Positions 1 to 4,195 of a DNA stretch of 5,591 nucleotides are shown here, piece by piece (the first letter of the stretch is position 1; each line of letters begins with the position of its first letter). Source of the DNA: Chamaesiphon sp. GTDB taxonomy: Bacteria; Cyanobacteriota; Cyanobacteriia; Cyanobacteriales; Chamaesiphonaceae. The translations under genes and the position numbers were made by a program. Under the pieces are notes generated by a model that was not told the origin of the DNA, made no database searches, and saw only the letters and a program-made list of their open reading frames with translations. The stretch is from assembly GCA_026785875.1 (NCBI GenBank), contig JAJAZF010000431.1, positions 1-5,591 of the forward strand, given 5' to 3'.

Positions 1-2
1 AT

Positions 3-110
3 CCTACGGGAATTAAAGTTACAGATGAGCAGTTCAATGGCCTTAACATTCAACGACGGCGGTTTCATGGTGAATGGAACTATCTAATTCATCCCCGAAA
101 AACTCCATAG
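3..110 (+). pseudogene. ISAzo13-family transposase, C-terminal end (runs off the left edge)
   Basis: The frame from base 3 is open for 35 codons to a TAG at 108-110. It ends with the peptides PTGIKVTDEQFNGLNI and FHGEWNYLIHPRKTP. The KV-(S/T)-DEQ, ...LNI... and FHGEWNY-I-P pattern is what I know as the extreme C terminus of ISAzo13-type (Rhodopirellula-type DDE) transposases, so this is the tail of that enzyme and its catalytic part lies outside the window. The stop is followed within about 30 bases by an Rpn-family reading frame, so the right end of this insertion sequence probably lies near 130-140. The bases after the stop (about 111-138) are AT-rich and probably form the terminal inverted repeat, which cannot be confirmed without the left end. 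Whether the full element is intact cannot be seen from here. Confidence 0.72.
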
Positions 111-138
111 TTACGCAATTTATTTTTGTAAGCTTCCT

Positions 139-366
139 AAAGAGCGAGAGCAAGTGATGGAAATTACTACTAGTTGGAAGGAAGAAGGAATTATCGAAGG
201 AGAACGCTCGTTAGTGGTCAAACAACTGACTCGGAAACTGGGCAACCTATCGCCCGAACTCCTAGCAAAGGTGAACGGGTTGAATCTCGAACGCGTCGAA
301 GCCTTAGCAGAAGAATTGTTAGACTTTACGAACGTGGGAGATTTAGAGCGGTGGCTGGCGGGGTGA
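139..366 (+). pseudogene. Rpn-family / DUF4351 protein, C-terminal remnant
   Basis: The frame reads ...KEREQVMEITTSWKEEGI, then a Glu/Arg-rich helix, then RKLGNLSPELLAKVNGLNLE and a final LLDFTNVGDLERWLAG. This order (EREQVMEI-TSW-EEG, LxRKLG, LLDF..V.DLERWL) is the C-terminal DUF4351 module of cyanobacterial Rpn/PD-(D/E)XK nuclease-family proteins, once annotated as putative transposases. Full-length members are several hundred residues long; only the last 75 or so remain and no nuclease motif is present. A GTG at 154 and an ATG at 157 could start a 70-residue peptide, but the family-like frame continues upstream of both and no Shine-Dalgarno sequence precedes them. That points to a 5'-truncated gene, not a small intact one. 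The ISAzo13 transposase tail just upstream suggests that this insertion removed or displaced the N-terminal part. The exact junction (about 111-145) is approximate. Confidence 0.75.
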
Positions 367-379
367 CTTCGTTAAATTG

Positions 380-409
380 AGGTACCGATAATGGTAATTA
401 TCGGTATCT
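380..409. repeat. 13-bp hairpin after the Rpn remnant
   Basis: Bases 380-392 pair with 397-409 around a GGTA loop. The central ten pairs (383-392 with 397-406) are perfect, followed outward by one G-T and two Watson-Crick pairs. It lies 13 bases after the Rpn stop codon. No T-run follows (the next bases are a short CTAAAATTTTAG palindrome), so it is only a weak candidate for an intrinsic terminator. It could instead be a transcript-stabilising hairpin or part of a small palindromic repeat. Confidence 0.6.
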
Positions 410-490
410 AAAATTTTAGTTGAATTGTTTGCTGCACGCGGACTTTTATATTTATTTAAAACTCTCTAACTCATACGGAATTTGGGGTTA

Positions 491-565
491 GTTAAACTAA
501 GCGACCATCTCACGACAGCCGCTCGTCTTCAGAACGCAGCATGAAACTTTCACTTCACTGCGCTC
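491..565 (-). mobile_element. Group II intron 3' end (domains V and VI), minus strand
   Basis: Read on the minus strand, 565 down to 532 is exactly 34 nt and folds as group II domain V. The lower helix is GAGCGCAG with CTGCGTTC and contains the AGC catalytic triad. There is a two-base bulge (TG) on the 3' side, and an upper helix TGAAGT with GTTTCA closed by a GAAA tetraloop. A 9-nt linker (531-523) joins it to domain VI, where GCGGCTGTC pairs with GATGGTCGC (9 pairs, 3 of them G-U) around a GTGA (GNRA) loop. The tail TTAGTTTAAC ends at 491 with the expected A-Y dinucleotide. A candidate branch-point A lies eight bases from the end (base 498). The 3' exon would therefore start at 490 and run leftwards. 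No 5' intron end (GTGYG plus domain I) or maturase frame is recognisable upstream on this strand, so this is a truncated intron tail. Confidence 0.85.
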
Positions 566-680
566 CTCAATGATTCAACCCTTGTCATGGGTACATCTGA
601 GGTTCAAACTTCCATCTAAACCTGTTTTCGTGTCAATACAAAAAACCCCAACCTGGTCTAGCAGTTTCTTAGGGAAATGT

Positions 681-714
681 TGCATAATATTACAACATAT
701 TGTAACATATTGCA
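681..714. promoter_or_regulatory. Dyad-symmetric element with 10-bp-period direct repeat (possible operator)
   Basis: The 34 bases are symmetric about 697/698. TTACAA (690-695) and TTGTAA (700-705) form a perfect core around CATA, and TGCA marks both outer ends (681-684, 711-714). Overlapping this, AACATATTG occurs twice, at 694-702 and 704-712, exactly one helical turn apart. The geometry fits a dimeric or tandem DNA-binding protein site. It lies about 205 bases before the start of the first cargo gene, so any regulatory role is inference; it could also be a decayed palindromic repeat. Confidence 0.35.
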
Positions 715-738
715 GATCCACCTTAAATAGGATGATAG

Positions 739-757
739 GCAGAAACATTCTGCTTTT
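739..757 (+). terminator. Short hairpin followed by TTTT (weak terminator candidate)
   Basis: GCAGAA (739-744) pairs perfectly with TTCTGC (748-753) around a three-base ACA loop, and TTTT follows at 754-757. The stem is short and the T-run minimal, so termination is possible but unproven. Its GATAGGC-GAAAC context (735-745) is echoed at 808-819, which hints at a degenerate repeat. Confidence 0.3.
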
Positions 758-785
758 ACATGGCGAATATGCTGAATTTTTCAGT

Positions 786-842
786 CTATCTACCCGAATT
801 TGGGTGGATAGGCGGAAACTTTCCACCTAATAATAGTTAGGC
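786..842 (+). repeat. attC-like element upstream of the first cargo gene
   Basis: Two overlapping structures are visible. CTATCTACCC (786-795) pairs with GGGTGGATAG (802-811), ten pairs with one G-T. Alternatively TTTGGGTGGA (799-808) pairs with TCCACCTAA (822-830) with one unpaired extra base. The element ends with CCTAATAATAGTTAGGC (826-842), whose final GTTAGGC fits the integron core consensus GTTRRRY. Almost the same 17-18 nt recur after the first cargo gene at 1897-1914. In an integron reading, CACCTAA would be L' and GTTAGGC would be R' of the right simple site. A convincing R'' partner is not seen, so the attC assignment is tentative. Confidence 0.35.
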
Positions 843-908
843 TGTTTTTCGTTGGGATCAGTGGCACCCGACAAGTAGTGTTTCCCAAAAGGCAGCTACT
901 ATCCGAAT

Positions 909-915
909 AGGAGAG
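909..915 (+). promoter_or_regulatory. Shine-Dalgarno sequence of the 301-aa gene
   Basis: AGGAGAG lies 4 bases before the ATG at 920. This is the best ribosome-binding site in the window and fixes the start of the first cargo gene. The leader between the GTTAGGC element and the start is only 77 nt and contains short pairings (851-856 with 867-872; 874-878 with 896-900). Confidence 0.7.
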
Positions 916-919
916 AATC

Positions 920-1825
920 ATGTACGAAGAAATTAAGAGACGTCTCGAAGAGCGGATAAGCGCAGTGCCGCCCTTTAGCATAGAACGCATTGCGATCGGA
1001 AGTACGGATGGCGAACGCGATACATCGCTCATTTCTGCACATGTGACTTTGGAACTGGATCGTCACATGAGCGAGATGTATGACGACACAGACGCATCGG
1101 AAGCTGCAGTACAGCCTCGCGACACGGTTCGTGAGTTTGGTGGCCTGCGAACACGTCGCCAGTTAGAAAAGCATTTCTTAGAGCGGCTAAGTGTGGACAT
1201 TAGCAGCCCAATGAAGACATTCGACTTTACTGTGCCAACCGGCAGTAGGGTTTTTGGACCGCCTTACGATCTAGATTGGGCGGAAGGAAACGGCATTGCA
1301 TTTGGGGGGCGCGTAGACGGCAAGGTAAACACTATACCGACACGCAATGGCTTTACCGCAGCGGGAATTGGCTTCTACTTGACCACAAACGAACCATCAC
1401 TTGCTGCGATCACGCCACAAGGTACATATGAATGGAGCTGGCTTGCGTTAGAAAACCTGCCTTTCGCTCGGAGCAGGGGCGGCATGGGAATCACGATTTA
1501 TACCAACGCAGAGCCTCAACCGACGATGTCACGCCAGCAAGTGCTCTGGAGCGTCAGCGGCATGATATCCACGAACTCGACCGTCCCCTGGTCAGGCCAA
1601 AATGGCAGCGGTCGGATTGCAGATGCTGCGTCACCAGCTTTCGGCCTTGGGACTGTGCCACTCGCACCAGCTCTTTTGAATATGGTTCCGGGATCGCGAT
1701 ACCTTGTCTGGGTTTGGTGTTGGCAGACCTCGCAGCTTGAACAGGACGATTCGTTCATTGCTTTTTTAAGTTTTTCAATGCCCTTTGTAACCATTAATGC
1801 TGGCCCGCCGATTGTGATTCGCTAA
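920..1825 (+). CDS. Hypothetical protein, 301 aa, beta-rich, unrecognised family
   Basis: I do not recognise this protein. The start is well supported by AGGAGAG upstream, and codon composition is more GC-rich than the flanking elements. Residues 1-28 form a charged amphipathic segment (MYEEIKRRLEERIS...). Residues 45-90 are acidic then basic and look helical, including TRRQLEKHFLERL at 78-90. From about residue 100 to the end the sequence is rich in Gly, Thr, Trp and alternating hydrophobics, suggesting a beta-sandwich or beta-barrel (GIGFYLTTNEP at 149-159, YEWSWLALENLPF at 170-182, YLVWVWCWQ at 261-269). There is no signal peptide, transmembrane span or catalytic motif I can name, so a soluble cytoplasmic or non-classically exported protein is likely. 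It is followed, 147 bases on, by a serine hydrolase gene in the same orientation. A structural, binding or immunity-type role cannot be told apart from sequence alone. Confidence 0.8.
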   Translation: MYEEIKRRLEERISAVPPFSIERIAIGSTDGERDTSLISAHVTLELDRHMSEMYDDTDASEAAVQPRDTVREFGGLRTRRQLEKHFLERLSVDISSPMKTFDFTVPTGSRVFGPPYDLDWAEGNGIAFGGRVDGKVNTIPTRNGFTAAGIGFYLTTNEPSLAAITPQGTYEWSWLALENLPFARSRGGMGITIYTNAEPQPTMSRQQVLWSVSGMISTNSTVPWSGQNGSGRIADAASPAFGLGTVPLAPALLNMVPGSRYLVWVWCWQTSQLEQDDSFIAFLSFSMPFVTINAGPPIVIR

Positions 1826-1914
1826 ACGAACTCGGGACTGCCTCCATTATCCCATTAGGAGAATAAAGGGGCCAGGCTCGATTAGCGGCAGCGATGCCTA
1901 AATAATAGTTAGGC
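1821..1914 (+). repeat. attC-like element between the two cargo genes
   Basis: The segment opens with GCTAAAC, overlapping the stop codon of the upstream gene, and ends with GTTAGGC (1908-1914). These two heptamers pair at six of seven positions, counting one G-T, as R'' and R' of an attC should. Next to the end, TGCCTAA (1895-1901) pairs with TTAGCGGCA (1882-1890) with one unpaired base across a GCGA loop, resembling an L''/L' stem with an extrahelical base. That stem is much closer to the loop than in textbook attC sites and leaves the expected L'' position near 1830 poorly matched. The 94-nt length and the stop codon inside the first box fit gene cassettes. Treat as a hypothesis. Confidence 0.35.
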
Positions 1915-1972
1915 CGCCTACCAATCCCACTCGCGGAGTGCGGGCTGGCCGAGAATCGAGTAAGGTGGTCTG

Positions 1973-3148
1973 GTGCGCAAGTCGCCGGTGCATACGCAGG
2001 GACGCTCAACAAGCGGCCGCATACAGAACGTCAGGTTTATTGAAAAATTCCTGACACTAACAAAATCGGAAAAACGCATGTCACTGTTCACAGGTCCTTA
2101 CGAAAATCCTTTCGCTTCGTCGCCAGACCCCACGATGCAAATCGCTCTCGACTTAACACGCCAAACGTTGTCGTTGGCCGGTGCCCCAAATGTCGATACT
2201 ATGGCACTGATGGTTGTGCCGTTGACCGGCTTTGAGCACACAGCCGACCACCCTTGGGCAGGTTTGCGGGCACACGAGGAGCACTACTCGGGCAGCTTGC
2301 TCAAGGTTGCCGCGATGTACGCGGCATTCGACCTTCGATCCAGCGCCGACCAACTCGCGACCGACGGCGGATTGACGACGTGGCCGCAAATCGAGGCGGT
2401 GTTGAAGTCCACCTTTGACCCGGAAATAGACGCCCACACCCCGTCACTGATCAGCGGATCGCCACTGCTGCGTCCGGAAGACAAGACCCGAAAGCCGAAC
2501 TACTCAGCCGTCCTGCAGTTGGGCGCCGCAGGAGGAGACTTCGTCGTGGATTTCACCCAGGCGCAGTTGAACGCGTTCGAGGACATGATGGTGCAGCAGC
2601 ACAATCCGGGCGCGACCACGACGATCCATGGGCTAGGTTATCCCTACTTGAACGGAAAAATCGCCGATGATGGCTTCTTCGACGGTGTGGGAGAAGGACT
2701 GTGGTTGGCCGGAGATTACACGTTTGGCACACAGTGGCCTTCGGCGCGCATCCCTTGCGTCAATGATCAAGATACCGCTCAAGGCACGACTGCGTGGCAT
2801 CTCGCTATGCTTCTGGCGCTGCTGGCCGACGACAGGCTGGTGGGGACTAAGAGCAGCGCTAGAATGAAGGAACTGATGGGAAGAGCCGGAAAGTTTTTCC
2901 CTCAGACCAACCCACCGATCTGGTCGGCGAATGGGCGATTCGTTCCGACCCATGGCAAAGTCGGTATCGGTTCGCTGAAGTCCGGCAAATCCACATTCTC
3001 AGAAGGACTGATACTTCGTGACACATTGCGAAACCTCGAATTCGTGGTCGTGTGGCAAAATGTAATCAAAAGCGGACAGACCGATCTACAACTCTTCCAG
3101 CCCGTAGCAACGCTCATTGAAGCCGCGATCAACGGGTTCCTGCCCTAA
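1973..3148 (+). CDS. Serine hydrolase, beta-lactamase/transpeptidase-like fold
   Basis: The product (391 aa from GTG) has the layout of a serine beta-lactamase/DD-peptidase-like enzyme. HYSGSLLKVAAMYAAFDLR contains the SxxK motif with predicted nucleophile S108 and general base K111. A helical stretch TTAWHLAMLLALLADDRLV (272-290) is typical of the all-alpha lobe before the third motif. HGKVGIGSLKSG (328-339) supplies a K-V-G in place of the usual K-T/S-G. SAN at 318-320 might be an SxN but lies unusually close to it. No signal peptide or lipobox is present, so action in the periplasm is not supported. The substrate is unknown; beta-lactam hydrolysis should not be assumed. GTG at 1973 follows AGGTGG by 4 bases. 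ATG at 2078 (MSLFTGPYENPF...) is a strong alternative start because the first 35 residues are basic and uninformative. Confidence 0.68.
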   Translation: MRKSPVHTQGRSTSGRIQNVRFIEKFLTLTKSEKRMSLFTGPYENPFASSPDPTMQIALDLTRQTLSLAGAPNVDTMALMVVPLTGFEHTADHPWAGLRAHEEHYSGSLLKVAAMYAAFDLRSSADQLATDGGLTTWPQIEAVLKSTFDPEIDAHTPSLISGSPLLRPEDKTRKPNYSAVLQLGAAGGDFVVDFTQAQLNAFEDMMVQQHNPGATTTIHGLGYPYLNGKIADDGFFDGVGEGLWLAGDYTFGTQWPSARIPCVNDQDTAQGTTAWHLAMLLALLADDRLVGTKSSARMKELMGRAGKFFPQTNPPIWSANGRFVPTHGKVGIGSLKSGKSTFSEGLILRDTLRNLEFVVVWQNVIKSGQTDLQLFQPVATLIEAAINGFLP

Positions 3149-3240
3149 ACAAAGCTATGCCAGCGGTTACCCATTAAGCGGAGAATAACAGAAAACGTGT
3201 ATGTTATGGCTCCGCAACGCCTGAACGATATGGTTAAAGC
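3145..3240 (+). repeat. Diverged attC-like element after the serine hydrolase gene
   Basis: This segment resembles that after the first cargo gene in order and spacing. It has a stop codon within CTAAAC, then CCCATTAAGCGGAGAATAA (3170-3188; the counterpart at 1851-1865 lacks two to three bases), then GCCTGAAC (3219-3226), six bases and GGTTAAAGC (3232-3240). The final core departs from GTTRRRY at its last base, and the stems are imperfect. The resemblance to the first element is by eye and moderate. Confidence 0.28.
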
Positions 3241-3463
3241 TAAACTGCCTGAACCCCAATATCCAGAGGTGGAACTGCACATCCTTCGGTATCACGTTTG
3301 TACACCGATGTCACTGGTAGCCATTAATTTAACTTTCGTTAATGGTACACCCTGACCAGTGAGCAACAAGTAATGAACTTATTCAAGGATATGAGTAGGA
3401 GTCTAAAAAGTACCAGTAATGGTAACTCGCTGGCTACCTACCCTACTTCAAGTCCGGTTTTGC
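3149..3463. other. Spacer between serine hydrolase gene and right intron tail
   Basis: No confident gene. The frame of the serine hydrolase stays open after its stop until 3355 (68 further codons, with GTG at 3197 and ATG at 3206, a peptide including MAPQRLNDMVKAKLPEP). A GGAG at 3180-3183 is too far from these for a good start. I regard this as a possible small gene or decayed extension, not a supported CDS. A two-part hairpin lies at 3312-3361 (listed separately). The last part runs into intron domain VI at 3464. Confidence 0.45.
3312..3361. repeat. Two-step hairpin (7+7 bp)
   Basis: CACTGGT (3312-3318) pairs perfectly with ACCAGTG (3355-3361). Inside it CCATTAA (3321-3327) pairs perfectly with TTAATGG (3339-3345), with an 11-base loop and an asymmetric internal loop (2 versus 9 bases). 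There is no T-run, so it is a structured palindrome more than a standard terminator. It lies about 165 bases after the serine hydrolase stop and could act as an mRNA 3' structure or be the end of a small element. Confidence 0.5.
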
Positions 3464-3501
3464 AGACGAGCGGCTGTCGTGAGATGGTCGCTTAGTTTAA
3501 C
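3464..3501 (+). mobile_element. Group II intron domain VI tail, plus strand (inverted copy)
   Basis: These 38 bases are a perfect reverse complement of 491-528. They contain the same domain VI hairpin (3470-3478 with 3483-3491, GTGA loop) and the same TTAGTTTAAC end with A-Y at 3500-3501. The domain V expected at about 3427-3460 is not functional-looking: the 3' half (CTTCAAGTCCGGTTTTG) resembles domain V, but the 5' half lacks the AGC triad and the GNRA tetraloop. It is therefore a dead intron tail or a junction where other sequence has been joined to domain VI. The 3' exon would begin at 3502. Confidence 0.7.
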
Positions 3502-3561
3502 AATTCTGCGTTTCCCCCTTAGACGGCATGTCCTGGATAGTAGAAGTGTTTGAGATTGCGA

Positions 3562-3580
3562 GGGTTGCTGGGGTCAACCC
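3562..3580. repeat. Small GGGTTG/CAACCC hairpin
   Basis: GGGTTG (3562-3567) pairs with CAACCC (3575-3580) around a 7-base loop and is followed by AACTTACA. It resembles the common cyanobacterial intergenic GTTGGGTT...AACCCAACCTAC palindromes, here degenerate. The family assignment rests on memory of that pattern. Confidence 0.35.
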
Positions 3581-3650
3581 AACTTACAAGATTCAGAGAT
3601 CGAATTAATTCAGTTCTAAGAATTGATAGCAGTCGTGTTGCTGGCAATGA

Positions 3651-4102
3651 CTATCCCAGCAGGCGGAAGCCAGGTTGGGCATCGATTGGGGTAGGATGCC
3701 CCTCGATTCGGAAGGGTTGGCGTAGCATTAGCCCTCCGCCGTTCGCACTAGCAATGGCCACATGCAGGCTGCCCGACGACAGAGCAGCGACAGCCCGGAT
3801 GCTGAAGGCTATCTCACGCTCTTCACCGGGTGCAAGCAGATCGATGCGTACATCGCGCTGCCTTTCAAGGCTTAAAGCAAAAGGTGCTTCAATCGCAACT
3901 TTGACTGACCGCAGAGCGAAATCCCCCGCGTTGTGGAGAAGAACCCGGACTGTTCCCTCCGCGCCCTCCTGCCACACTAAAGGCATGTTCAGCGTCGCTC
4001 GTAAGGGAGAAGGCAAGCGCATAGGCATAATCAACGCAGTCCTTTCATCCAGTCTGGCACGAAGATAAAGGTTATGGCTTGGCAGCAAGGTCAGTGGTAG
4101 GT
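3651..4102 (-). pseudogene. C-terminal part of a CARDB/NEW3-like beta-sandwich protein, 5' end cut by IS4
   Basis: On the minus strand a GC-rich frame ends with TAG at 3651-3653. It is open upstream to the inverted repeat of the insertion sequence, where the frame hits TAA at 4116-4118. The residues just before the element (DLPLTLLPSHNLYLRARL) look like normal coding sequence, so the gene once continued past 4102 and the TTG at 4088 is not a natural start. The core (EGAEGTVRVLLHNAGDFALR, then LLAPGEEREIAFSIRA, then SGSLHVAIASANGGG) has the strand pattern and the APGEE turn typical of Ig-like CARDB/NEW3 domains that decorate larger proteins. What those larger domains were cannot be told. The C-terminal QPGFRLLG ends abruptly and may also be damaged. 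The opposite-strand frame is Arg/Ser-rich and is a shadow. Confidence 0.6.
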
Positions 4103-4120
4103 CATCAGTAACAAGTTAAG
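4103..4120 (+). repeat. Left terminal inverted repeat of the IS4-family element
   Basis: CATCAGTAACAAGTTAAG matches the reverse complement of 5574-5591 at 17 of 18 positions; the single difference is A/G at position 8. Confidence 0.88.
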
Positions 4121-4182
4121 AAAGTCGAGAGGTTGTCAAGAGGGTAAGGAAAATGTGTCAAACTGAGACTAGGTAGAAGTTT

Positions 4183-4188
4183 GGGGAG
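4183..4188 (+). promoter_or_regulatory. Shine-Dalgarno sequence of the IS4 transposase
   Basis: GGGGAG lies 7 bases before the ATG at 4196. This favours that ATG over the in-frame TTG at 4181, which has no ribosome-binding site and would place this motif inside the gene. Confidence 0.65.
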
Positions 4189-4195
4189 TTTGACC

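Larger units (their letters stand above)
566..785. other. AT-rich spacer between intron tail and cargo genes, no convincing gene
   Basis: Open frames of about 85 codons exist here on both strands. They have no Shine-Dalgarno sequence, no recognisable motif and unlikely composition, so I do not call genes. The part next to 565 may be leftover intron domain IV on the minus strand: its last bases before domain V read GGTTGAATCATTGAG on that strand, a plausible approach to domain V. Notable items are a symmetric dyad at 681-714 and a small hairpin at 739-753, both listed separately. Confidence 0.5.

Noticed and set aside
570..830. Open frames of 86 (plus) and 83 (minus) codons in the spacer
   Set aside because: They lack ribosome-binding sites and family motifs, overlap structured palindromes, and have compositions typical of non-coding DNA.
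681..830. CRISPR-like repeats suggested by recurring GATAGGC-GAAAC and AACATATTG
   Set aside because: Only two imperfect copies of each are present, with no regular spacer length and no cas gene.
1973..2010. Group II intron 5' end suggested by GTGCG at 1973
   Set aside because: Only the pentamer matches; no domain I sequence pattern follows and it falls in the hydrolase reading frame.
3373..3495. 40-codon open frame MNLFKDMSRS... running into the right inverted repeat
   Set aside because: Its C terminus is read out of intron domain VI, and no ribosome-binding site precedes it.
491..3501. Tn3-type transposon, suggested by 38-bp terminal inverted repeats
   Set aside because: The ends lack the GGGG outer start and Tn3 consensus, there is no transposase or resolvase inside, and no direct target repeat is visible outside. 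The repeats fold as group II domain VI instead.
3550..4068. 172-codon open frame on the plus strand
   Set aside because: Arg/Ser-rich, without motifs or a ribosome-binding site; the opposite strand encodes a well-patterned beta-sandwich protein, so this is its shadow.
4181..4195. TTG at 4181 as the start of the IS4 transposase
   Set aside because: The GGGGAG ribosome-binding site lies at 4183-4188, correctly spaced for the ATG at 4196.
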